Part shown: piece by piece, positions 39,610 through 47,500 of the stretch
Layout of the letters: every line of letters begins with the position of its first letter
Position numbering within the stretch: the first letter of the stretch is position 1
NCBI GenBank assembly: GCA_963575745.1
Contig: CAUYUJ010006324.1
Coordinates: 290,001 to 337,500 of the forward strand
Length of the DNA: 47,500 nt
Reading direction: 5' to 3'
Origin: Prorocentrum cordatum
Taxonomy: Eukaryota > Sar > Dinophyceae > Prorocentrales > Prorocentraceae
The notes under the pieces: generated by a model
Databases searched by the model: none
The model's input: the letters and a program-made list of their open reading frames with translations, nothing else
Told to the model about the DNA's origin: nothing
Made by a program: the position numbers and the translations under genes

Positions 39610-41053
39610 TCACAGGCACAGATTCGGGCCCGCTCTCTCGTGCGCGGCGGCGTGGTCCAGCCAGTCCTCGGCCCCAGGCGAGCTGTCGGCCTCCAGGAGG
39701 CTCACGGCCGACCGCGCGTACTCGGCGGTCCACTGCGCCACGGGGAAGTCCACGTCGTCATCACCGAAGGGGTCCGCCAAAGACGCGGCCAGGTCCAACA
39801 TCCCAAGGAAGATCATGTCTGCGCAGAGGAAGGTGCACGTGTCCAAGACGGACGCGGACGAGCCCATGAAGTACGCCCAGAAGACGATAGAGGAACACAA
39901 GCTGGCATGAAGATACACTTTCGGAGGGCCAGGCGGATTTCTTGGATCTGCGCTAGACGCCAGAACCCCCTCCCATTTGCGCGCTACGCGCCAATGGCGG
40001 CGCAAGAGGCGCCGCTAGGGGATCCCAGCGCCGATCCGAGAAAGCCGCGCGGAGCTGCGACAATTTATATTGATGCCGCTTTTGTTCTTCGGCATGAGGT
40101 TGACCACCACCATCATGCTCAACAAGTGGAAATACTGGAACGGCACTGGCAAATCCATGAGGTCCTGCAGGTCCTGCTGCACCGAGAAGATTGTCATCAG
40201 CTTGGATACGACGTCTTTGAAGGTGTTCGCTATTGCGCCCGATTTCTGGTGAGCCTCGTAAAAGACGTTACTTGACCACTGCATCAAGACGAGATGCTTC
40301 TCGGCCTTCATATTCGCCTGCCGGTCCACATCCTGAAGAAAATCCACCTCGGTGTCTGTGAGGATCCTGTGAGCCTTCAATTCGTCCCACTCGTTGTCGG
40401 ACAGACCTCTGGAACTCCTGATTTCCAATGCGCCCATGATCACCGACGCCAACATGTATCTGGTCGCTAGGCGGCAATGTCCATGATACTTTCTATCGGG
40501 CAATACAGTACGCAATTCTAAGACAACTAATTGAAGGCCATGATATACCCTCTGACTCATTGCGTATACCTGCTTGTATCTGGCGTAACACTCCCCAGTG
40601 TAGAAAACTTCGAAAAACGTGGTCATCATTGTGATCACCTTGAGAGACTCGCTCTGCATGCCAAACAAATCATGAGTTTCGTCGAGGTCTCCTAGATAAT
40701 CATAATGGGCGCACGCGAACACAGCCAAATGGAGCGCCAGAAACATCCAGAACTCGGGCCGCCTGAGCACATGCGGAACCACAGTGTTATGCACGTTGAC
40801 GAAGAAGCCCAACAAACTGTCGCCCTTGGGATCGTACTTGAAAGTCTTGCCCGGGTCCCGTGGCGGCCCCTCGTCGTCAACGCACTCTTCGCTCACCTCC
40901 AGCGCGACAAGAGCAGATGCTAGGGGGCCACATGCGAACCCTACCCCTAACCCCACGACTTCTGAGGGGGAGGGTGGGGTTCACTTCGTGGGGGGTAGGG
41001 GTAGGGTTCGCATGTGGCCCCCTAGATGCGGCGTCCCAACGCGCGTTGGGCAT
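39610..41053 (-). CDS. Bestrophin-family anion channel
   Basis: Three exons on the minus strand give about 375-380 residues, normal for a short bestrophin. Exon 1 is only ATG 41053 to about 41041. Exon 2 (40919-40094) reads FKYDPKGDSLLGFFVNVH, VPHVLRRPEFWMFLALHL, VFYTGECYARYKQVYAM, DLPVPFQYFHLLSMMVVV. Exon 3 (39901-39610) reads IVFWAYFMGSSASVLDTC and ASLADPFGDDDVDFPVAQ, with the stop at 39610. The xPVPFxYFHLL segment and the DPFGDDDxDF acidic clasp are characteristic of bestrophins, pentameric chloride/bicarbonate channels. Hydrophobic stretches follow VLRRPEF, MMTTFFEVFY, PFQYFHLL and FMGSSASVLDT. Intron 2 (40093-39902) fits GC-AG and joins as VVVNLILCSSIVF. Intron 1 (41040-40920) fits GT-AG and joins ATGCCCAACGCGC to CATCTGC in frame; it contains a foldback with a target duplication. 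A further foldback of the 33-kb family lies in the presumed 5' UTR. No disabling lesion is seen if both introns are removed, so this is the best candidate for a live gene here. Confidence 0.75.
39889..40090. mobile_element. Introner-like foldback element, copy 3 (bestrophin intron)
   Basis: Arm A (minus, from 40090): GAAGAACAAAAGCGGCAT, TCGCAGCTCCGCGCGG, TTTCTCGGATCGGCGCT. Arm B (plus, from 39889): GAGGAACACAAGCTGGCAT, TTTCGGAGGGCCAGGCGG, TTTCTTGGATCTGCGCT. The centre TTGCGCGCTACGCGCCAA and GGCGGCGCAAGAGGCGCCGC matches copy 4. The element occupies nearly the whole inferred 192-nt intron; the acceptor AG and a few exon-3 bases lie inside arm B. Confidence 0.72.
40916..41029. mobile_element. 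Foldback MITE with 5-bp target duplication in bestrophin 5' end
   Basis: Arms TAGGGGGCCACATGCGAA plus CCCTACCCCTA are identical in inverted orientation (40921-40958 and 40987-41024; nearly perfect over 38 bp) around a loop of about 28 bp. Both sides carry GATGC (40916-40920 and 41025-41029), a 5-bp duplication. Removing the element and one GATGC joins GACGCCGCATCTGCTCTT in the bestrophin frame. Confidence 0.8.
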
Positions 41054-41224
41054 CGCGGCGCTGTGTCGGCAAGGGCGCGCGGCCGCCCAGCCCCAGAACT
41101 CGCTGCAGCGCGGTGGGCCAACATGGCTGCCGACACGGTGTATGCCTGCTCCCGTGCGCCCAGCCCTGCGCGCCGGACGCAGGCGGACAACCGCTCTCCT
41201 GCGACTGCTCCTGTCTAGTTACAA

Positions 41225-41340
41225 GGCGCTGACCCCCGTCCCTGGCGCGCCTCGCGCGCCAGGGGCGGCGCGCGAGGCGCCGCCAAGGAGGCCCAGTGCC
41301 GATCCGAGAAGTGCGCGCGGAGCTCCGAAACATTGGGTGA
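41225..41340. mobile_element. Introner-like foldback element, copy 4, one arm truncated
   Basis: The right arm, read inverted, has GTTTCGGAGCTCCGCGCG and TTCTCGGATCGGCACTGGG. The inner stems CCCTGGCGCG/CGCGCCAGGG and GGCGGCGCGCGAGGCGCCGCC correspond closely to copy 3. The left arm is reduced to AAGGCGCTGACCCCC. It lies upstream of the bestrophin ATG. Confidence 0.6.
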
Positions 41341-41840
41341 ATACAGTTGTTCAGATCTTCGACTCCTACCTCCTGCGTCCTGCGTCCTGTCTCCTTCTGC
41401 CTCCTCTTTCTCGTCCGTCAGCGGGGGTCTCAAGCCCTTCCATGTGATCGGACGTTTGTCGCAGATCGTTCCCCCCGGCGGTTGCAGGGCACGAGATGGG
41501 TCTCAGGAGGTAACAAGAACTACAGGAACAATTGCTGCGGCGACTTTCCTGCGACGTCCAAAATGTATGGGACGCCAGGCGCGACCACTGCCGCTGCCGA
41601 GCTCGAACATAATACGACTCTGGGCTGGCTGTCACCGCCTCCACCGTTGCGGCCACCATGCCGCAGGCGAGCGGGGTCGGCGACTGCGCCCGCCGCGCCC
41701 TTGGCTGCGTCCATTCCGCACGGATCGAAAGTATCGCGACTCCTTCTGCTGCTGCTGTTACTGGCTGCTGCAGCCAATGTTGCCGAGGCGCGGACAAAAG
41801 CAGAAGTCCTTCCACTTCGCGCCTAACCACCTCCACCTCA
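41341..41840. other. No supported gene
   Basis: A plus-strand frame ends in VSRLLLLLLLLAAAANV, but the Leu run is a short CTG repeat; see rejected items. Confidence 0.4.
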
Positions 41841-41941
41841 TCACTCATCCTCCTCCTCCTGCCTCCTGCCCCTTCCATTATCCTCGTTCCTCCTTCCGCC
41901 TCCTCCTCCATTCCTCCTCGGCTCTTCTCTTCTCGTTGATG

Positions 41942-41979
<38 letters not shown>

Positions 41980-42281
41980 GACCCCCATCATTTAAAACAG
42001 CTCTCCTCCCTGTCATCTCCATCATTCCCCTTCCACCCTCACCACGGATCGCTCGTCCATACTTCCTTCCATCCTTCTCCCGCCTCCAACTTCCTCTTCC
42101 GTTTCTCCCTTCTCCTCCTGCAGCTGTTTCACCTCCTGAACCTCTTCACTCTCTCTCTTTTCTCTCTCTCTCTCTCTTCCGTTTTTTTATAATCTCTCTC
42201 TATCTCTTTCTTTCTTTCTCTCTCGCTCTCTCAAAATACGTGTACACATATATGCATAGCATATATATATGTATATATATA

Positions 42282-42325
<44 letters not shown>

Positions 42326-42530
42326 TTCTATCTTCCCCTCTCTCTCTGTTTGTATCTCGCTCTCGCCTTAATTGTTTGTTTTACGTATCTCTCTCTCTCT
42401 CGTGTCCTCTCTCTCTCTCTGTCTCGCTCTTGCTCTCGCTCTCTCTCTCTCATTCTCTCGTCTACGTTTTCATTCACTATCTCGTTATCTCCGTCTCTCT
42501 CTCTCTCTCTCTCTCTCGTCGCCGCGTGTC
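41840..42530 (+). repeat. CT-rich and (TA)n microsatellite cluster
   Basis: CTCCTC tracts (41840-41935), CTCTCTCT tracts (41945-41985, 42145-42235, 42385-42525) and a TA/ATGTAT tract (42260-42322). Confidence 0.93.
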
Positions 42531-43660
42531 GCCGCCGCCCGTCGCCGCCTGTCGACTTAGCCCGGTTGTTGGCATCACGCTTGTTGTCGCCGTCGCCTCC
42601 CGTCGCCGCCGTGTGGCGCCGCTGCACAACATAGATTGCGCCGCGTAGATTCTCCTTTCTACAAGAATGAACTCTACCCCCCCCCCAGGATTATCGGTAC
42701 ACCCGTTATTCGCATTGCAATTTGCATACGATTCTGCCCCATCGTCCATCGTAAATATGAACTCGTACCATCCCAACCCAACCGGTCTCCGCCCCCCCAC
42801 CCGCCATCCTGTACAACAAACTATGCGCGCAAACCGGTTTATCACAAATCATAAATTTTTGGTACCCACTTCAAATAAGTGACTCAGTGCACACGCGCGC
42901 GTCGTCGCGCGCGTATGCCGAAATCGTTCCACAACCTGCGATGTCGTAAATATTGCAAAGACGAGTGTGCGAACAAACATATCAAACACATGGTTTTGCA
43001 ACACGGATTCCCCAAACAAATCGCGCACGCGCTCTTGCGAACTCTTGAGACAAAGCCATCGGTTGTTGAACCGTTTCGAAACATGCTACCCAACGGGCTT
43101 CGCGCGCGCATGTCGACATCTTTTGAACGCCCTCGCCCGCGCGCTGGGGGGGCACAAATAATCCCAGGCGGGCCACTCTCGCGCGTCGGCCGCGCGCGCA
43201 TTTCGAACTCTTTCCAAAACGTGCATCGCCGGCGGAAACACACCATCATCGTCGCCGGCGCGATCAGCATCGGCGCCGCCATTGGCTGCCCCGTCGTCGC
43301 AGACAACATGGTCACTAACATCGCTACTATCATCATCGTGTCTACCGTTACCGACGTTTCCATGATACCGCGCCCGCCCAAGTCGACGACTCGCACTGAA
43401 GTGCCCGCTGGGATGTGCCGAGCGGTCAGCGCCACCGCGCACGCGTCGGCGGCGCCAAACCAGCTGGCCGCTGCGCGCGCGCCGAGGTTCGCGCGGCCGC
43501 GGAGACGCACCAATCAACGGCAAGAATGCATCGCAATCGCCACCGCATGGGCGTTGCAAGCCAAGTCGCGGGTGGGTGGGTGGGATGTTTGCACGGGCAT
43601 GAGGTGCGTCAACTCGCTTGATGAAATCAATTGCACCACGTAGTTCGCAACGCATATCCG
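42531..43660. other. No supported gene; GCGCGCG-containing motif repeats
   Basis: CGCCGCCTGTCG-type repeats (42520-42615) are followed by unique sequence. GCGCGCGTATGCCGAAATCG (42905), GCGCGCATGTCGACATC (43103) and GCGCGCATTTCGAACTC (43191) are diverged copies of one motif. Both strands have open frames over 600 bp (plus: RARMPKSFHNLR, RARMSTSFERPR, RARISNSFQNVH), but without a family match I do not call a gene. Confidence 0.4.
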
Positions 43661-45055
43661 CCACCGAGCCCCTGTGGCACGAAGTGGAGCCCCCCCTTCG
43701 TTTTTACCGACGTAGCCTCCTATGCCCCCGCGCTCAATCCCGAGGTTTCTCAAGAAGGGCCCACGCCCAAATCTGCCAAATTAAGGGGCCCCTGAGTCTC
43801 GCCGAAGCGCCGCAGACAAGACGCCCAAAAAACTCCCGACAGGGCCCCGCAAACGCAACTTCATTCGGAGCTTGGGGGCGAGATCGCAGCGGGGCAGCCC
43901 AGGCGCCCCCCCGCCTGGAAATCGGCTTCGGTTTCGCGTTCGCGTCGCGCCCGCGGGCGAGGCTCATCGGCGCGGGCGCGCGAGGAGGAATGACCCCGCC
44001 GCCGCCAGGGCGATTCGGATGCAGTGGACTGCTCCCCTCCGCCCCCAGTGGGCTAGCGGTGGCCCGGGCTGTCCCGCCGCGGTGCCCCGCGGCGCCCCGT
44101 TGGCGCCCCGTCGGCGCTCCGTCGGCGGCGGGCGGGCGGTGGCCACGGGCGCCCCGCCTTGGCGTCGATAGCGAAGACGATATAGACTCAAAACTGCAAT
44201 CGGCAGCGCGACGTTGATAGCGACAATGGTTGGGGGGTCAATCGTGAGATCGATCGCGAAGCCGATTGTACAATCTACAATCATATCGCTGGTTGGGTCG
44301 GTCGCTGAAGCCGTTGGCACGCAGACTGGCCGCGAGGTCGATAGTTGGATCGATCGAGAGGGATCGCAGCACAACATCGCCATCGCGCGCCGTCGCTACC
44401 TCGAGGGCGCTTCGCCGGCATCGCTATATAGCACCATGCTGCCGCTGAACAGGCGGGCCCCGCGCCACTGGACAATCGCGCCGCGGCGCCAGCGACGGCG
44501 CTCTTCTATTGAGAAGCAGGCATTGGGCCGTTGGGCCACTGAGCCAGTTGGCTAGGGGCAGCACGACGCACGCGCCGCCGTGCCACGGTGCCGCTTCGGC
44601 GCTGACCCCATGCGCAACGGCGCCAGCGCGCTGCGGAGCTGCTGGGCACCTGGCAGGCGCGGCCGCTGGGCCTCTCGGCCGGCGGCCGGCGCTGCGCCGC
44701 CCGCCCCGCGGGTCGCTCGGCATGTCGGGCGCAACTTGTCCGCGGCAATAGCAGGTCCAGGGGGGGGGCCGCGGCGAATGCCGTCTTGTGGCTGGGCCAC
44801 AATTGACGCGAACCGCGCGGCGGCCGCGCCGCGCGGGCGCTCGGCCACTCGGCCGCCGGTTTCAGATGACACTTCGCGTTTGGACAAGGGCGCGGAGCGC
44901 AGACGCGCGACCGCGCGTCCTCCGCAACGCGCCATCGACTGTCGCGCGGCGCAAGTCGAACCAAGCCGAAAAGACAGACAACGGGCGTCGGAAACTAGCC
45001 ACTGGGGCAATCGGACAATTTCATAAATGCGCGCGCGGGCGCCGCCGAAACACTG
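43661..45055. other. No supported gene; GC-rich
   Basis: GC-rich sequence with an ATCGATCGCGAAG-type degenerate stretch at 44160-44360. No protein motif. Confidence 0.4.
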
Positions 45056-45060
45056 AGACG

Positions 45061-45131
45061 TTTTTTTTTGTTTTGGGGGGGGTAGCGACCGTTACGGGGG
45101 GGGGTCCGGCCCCAAATTGGGGGTAACGGTA
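45061..45131 (+). repeat. Poly-T/poly-G tract with CCGTTACGGG motif
   Basis: TTTTTTTTTGTTTTGGGGGG is followed by CGACCGTTACGGGGGGGGG and GGGGGTAACGGTAACG. A matching motif with a longer G run lies at 47226-47270. Confidence 0.7.
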
Positions 45132-45194
45132 ACGCGCGGCGGGGCCGTCGCACAAGCCCTGGTACTTATTACAGGCACAACTGTCGGCACGGTA

Positions 45195-45238
45195 AGCTTC
45201 GTCGTCGTCGTCGTCGTCGCCGCTGTCGTCGTCGTCGA
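45195..45238 (+). repeat. (GTC)n microsatellite
   Basis: GTCGTCGTCGTCGTCGTC with a GCCGCT interruption. Confidence 0.85.
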
Positions 45239-45239
45239 A

Positions 45240-45700
45240 GCCGACCGTGCCTGTGCACACTACACAGGCTCTGTACACCGCGATGCCTTTGTACAACACA
45301 AATGCGGCAGAAATGGTATGTGAGTGCACCACGGCGACTGAGCACATCATGACAGGCGGGAGCACCACAGCGCCCTTGTACATCTCACGGTTGGTGTACA
45401 CCACGGCGCCCGCGTGCACCACAGCTGCTGTTTCAACGCCCGTGTTTGCACCAGAATGCAAGCGTACACCACAAAGCTTGTGTACACCTGTAAAGTATCG
45501 GCGGAGCGGAAGTCCAGAAGATCGTTCGGGGCCCAACCGTGGCCCTTTCATTATGTGAGTTGCTTGTGGATCTTCGTTTTTCTTGTTCAAAAAGCGCTCG
45601 GACCTGTTGAGCCCACAGCGCCTGTGCACTCCATTGCGACTGTGTACATCATGGGAGTGTGAACCGTGGCGCCTGTGTATACCACATGGCATCTGTGGTT
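45240..45700 (+). repeat. Degenerate ~18-21-bp repeat GTGTACACCACGGCGCC
   Basis: Variants of TGTACACCAC(G/A)(G/A)CGCC appear at least a dozen times (45285, 45329, 45361, 45393, 45413 and onward). The minus strand therefore shows a VVYTxxAV-type periodic peptide, which I treat as a repeat product. Confidence 0.6.
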
Positions 45701-45854
45701 CACAAAACTGTGTACGTTTTTTTTTGTGCGGAGTGTAAATCACGCGCCGTGGGGGCGCGCGGGGCGGCGGCAGCTTAGGGAACACAGGAAGCAGGAGCTC
45801 CCTGCACAGGCACGAGGCCCTTGAGACATGGGTCGACGGCTGGAGCGTGCACGC

Positions 45855-46103
45855 GGGTGCGTCGTCGTCGTCGCCGTGAGTTGCGACGGCGACCGGGGGG
45901 GCGACGGCGGCGGCGGCGGCGGCGACACGGGCGGCGGCGACGGCGACCACGACGACGACGACGACGGCGGCGGCGACGGCGACGACGCCGACGGCGGCAA
46001 GCGGCGGCGGCGGCGGTGAAGGTGACCGCCGCCGCCGTCACCGCCGTCGTCGTCGCCGCCGATGCCGCCGTCGCCGTCGCCGCCGCCGCCGCCGTGTCCG
46101 CAG
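45855..46103. repeat. GGC/GAC trinucleotide block forming a long inverted repeat
   Basis: GCGACGGCGGC-type repeats (45890-46016) pass through GAAGGTG into the complementary GCCGCCGTCACC-type repeats (46024-46101). The centre CGGCGGCGGCGGT/ACCGCCGCCGCCG pairs perfectly. Confidence 0.85.
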
Positions 46104-46324
46104 CCAGTTGCCGAAAGCTTCAGCAGCGCTTGGGGCCCACTTGCTGGATACACATGCGGGGGGCTGGCGTGACCAGCCGCGCGAGGTAGGAGGGCCGAGC
46201 GCTGGAAGGACATGCGGCCACATCCGCGTGCAGGTCTCGCCCAGTCCAGCCCCTTGCACCAGCACAGGGAGAATGGAGGGAGGACAGTGGTAGTAGTCAT
46301 AATGATATTGTGAGAGTGCACCGG

Positions 46325-46565
46325 CTGGTTGCGCCATGGCTTGCCCGATGCGTTACACCACACGTTGTGCTTGCGTACAATTACCTGCGCCATAGGTTGA
46401 GCCGTCAGCTGCGCCATAGGATGCGCCCCCAGGGCGTGCCATAGCTTGCGCCATAGGTTGCGCACCCAGGGCGCCCCACAAATCGCGTCTTACGTTGCGC
46501 CTTAGGTTGCGCCCACAGGGCGTGCCATAGGTTGCGTCGATGGTTGCGCCACGTTGCGCCAAAAG
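46325..46565 (+). repeat. Degenerate 11-12-bp repeat TTGCGCCATAGG
   Basis: TGCGCCATAGGTTG, GGGCGTGCCATAG and GCGCCTTAGGTTGCGC repeat with small spacers over 240 bp. Confidence 0.65.
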
Positions 46566-46659
46566 CGGGGCCAGTTTGTGGCGCTGCGTTTCAAGGGAAC
46601 TCCTGGTGCGCGCACTGTTCGGGGAAACGTCGTGCTGGCAGGCGGGCGTCCTCCGATCC

Positions 46660-46850
46660 TCCATCCTCCGGTCCTCCGATCCTCCATCCTCCTCCTCCTC
46701 CTCCTCTTCTGCCCCCTCCTCCTCCTCATGCCCCTCCTCCGATCCCCCATCACCTCCTCCTCCGATCCTGTTCCAACCCTCCTCGTCCTCCTCGTCCTCC
46801 TCGTCCTCCTCGTCCTCCTCCTCCTCCTCCTCCTCCTCCTCCCTCTGCCT
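46660..46850 (+). repeat. TCC/CTCGTC microsatellite
   Basis: GATCCTCCATCCTCCGGTCC units pass into TCCTCCTCC and then CTCGTCCTCGTC and CTCCTCCTC runs. Confidence 0.9.
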
Positions 46851-47115
46851 CGCTCCCCCCTCCCCCCAGGAGGTGAGAGGAGGTGGAGGGCACGAGCACT
46901 GGAGTGAGTGCAGAAGCAAGGCAAAGGAGGTGGAGGGGCCAGGCCGGAACCCGTTGAAAGGTTCGCGCCGAGGGATGCGAACCTCGAACCTCGAGGATCG
47001 AGGCATCCTGGCCCTCGAAGGCCTTCGTCGTCGCCGCGGCTGGACGCGGCTCGGGAAACTGGTGCGTCTGAGCCCCAGTCGGGCCCCGTGGGCCCATTCT
47101 GAGTTTGCGCCGAGG

Positions 47116-47151
47116 TTCGAACCTCGAACCTCGAACCTCGAACCTCGAACC
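47116..47151 (+). repeat. 7-bp minisatellite CGAACCT x5
   Basis: Five exact CGAACCT units. Two further units lie at 46979-46992, about 140 bp upstream. Confidence 0.9.
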
Positions 47152-47159
47152 TGAGCACA

Positions 47160-47500
47160 CATGTGAGCGTCACAGCATGCCTGCCTGGACGGAGGGGGGG
47201 GTCCGCACCCCCGCCCCCGTACGCTCGTTACCGTTACGGGGGGGGGGGGGGGGCGTAACGGGCGTTACGGGTCCGCAAGCTCGACGCAGATCGCCGGCCG
47301 CGCGGGCCTCGCGGACGCCGGCGGCAGAACGCGCGAAGCGCGGGCCACTCAGAGGAGAGGGGGCGCGCGGGTTCGCGGCGACCCAACGCGCCGAACGACT
47401 CGGCGTTGCCCCCGGCGGGGCACCAAATTAACGGGCGCGGCCACCCAGAAAACCCAGAAGCGCCCTGGCACCGGTCCGGGAAGGGGCGCAGGGGCTGGGG
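47160..47500. other. No supported gene; poly-G with GTTACGG motifs
   Basis: CGTTACCGTTACGG is followed by about 16 G and CGTAACGGGCGTTACGGG (47226-47270). The rest is GC-rich with no motif. Confidence 0.5.

Noticed and set aside
40954-40956. GTG at 40956 as start of the bestrophin
   Set aside because: It lies inside the foldback arm, and eukaryotic initiation at GTG is unlikely. ATG 41053 with removal of the foldback gives a better model.
41347-41826. Plus-strand frame with a signal-peptide-like VSRLLLLLLLLAAAANVAEA
   Set aside because: The leucine run is a short CTG repeat, the segment is at the C-terminal end of the frame, and nothing follows it before the stop.
42879-43643. 254-residue plus-strand ORF with three RARxxxSF repeats
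   Set aside because: The minus strand is open over the same stretch, the repeats reflect GCGCGCG-containing DNA motifs, and no family or splice context supports it.

Overview
The window reads as nuclear DNA of a dinoflagellate, most likely a core dinoflagellate with a very large repeat-laden genome (Prorocentrum/Polarella/Symbiodiniaceae type). The reasons are the high GC content, very low gene density, many unrelated tandem arrays, decayed transposons of dinoflagellate-typical type, a bestrophin of the dinoflagellate style, and inferred introns with GC-AG as well as GT-AG ends. There is no rRNA, tRNA, CRISPR or bacterial operon structure, and no convincing spliced-leader relic.

Layout. 0.3-2 kb: a frame-broken ORF of unknown function (+), then an 11-bp 'CCAAGACGGCC' array. 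3.3-5.9 kb: trinucleotide runs and an 18-copy 122-bp array. 6.4-7.2 kb (-): an exon with two CUB domains. 7.4-8.2 kb: CTCA-type repeats and a 160-bp array. 8.2-9.3 kb (+): C-terminal fossil of a PIF1-like helicase from a Helitron-like element. 9.6-11.2 kb: microsatellites and a second 11-bp array. 11.7-18.2 kb (-): a nearly complete but dead tyrosine-recombinase retrotransposon (gag-like, RT, RNase H, recombinase, methyltransferase-like). 18.5-19.0 kb (-): a third CUB exon. 20.3-22.5 kb: a 150-bp satellite with insertions. 23.2-23.9 kb: a 10-bp array. 25.0 kb: a 44-bp array. 25.95-26.39 kb (-): a secreted-protein-like exon. 26.8-30.7 kb: about 39 copies of a ~100-bp satellite with 1.7-kb higher-order structure. 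30.7-31.5 kb (-): intact N-terminal piece of the same class of Helitron-like element. 33.0-34.3 kb (-): candidate exons of an unrecognised gene. 35.8-36.7 kb: a nested 370/53-bp duplication. 39.6-41.05 kb (-): a probably functional bestrophin gene. 41.8-47.5 kb: simple-sequence and GC-rich repeats without a gene I can support.

Most host-like coding signal lies on the minus strand: the CUB exons, the 26-kb exon, the 33-kb exons and bestrophin. All 11-bp arrays also have one orientation. This fits the unidirectional gene organisation of dinoflagellates, with the retrotransposon sitting between CUB exons in the same orientation.

The most interesting signal is a family of foldback elements with imperfect inverted arms of about 45-70 bp and a conserved GC-rich inner stem. 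There are four copies, near 33.2, 33.8, 39.9 and 41.2 kb. One copy makes up essentially the whole bestrophin intron, and two others abut coding-like segments of the unknown gene. A second, unrelated foldback with near-perfect arms and a 5-bp target duplication interrupts the 5' end of the bestrophin reading frame. Together they look like introner-type elements caught creating introns. All assignments come from reading the sequence by eye; no database search or transcript data were available.
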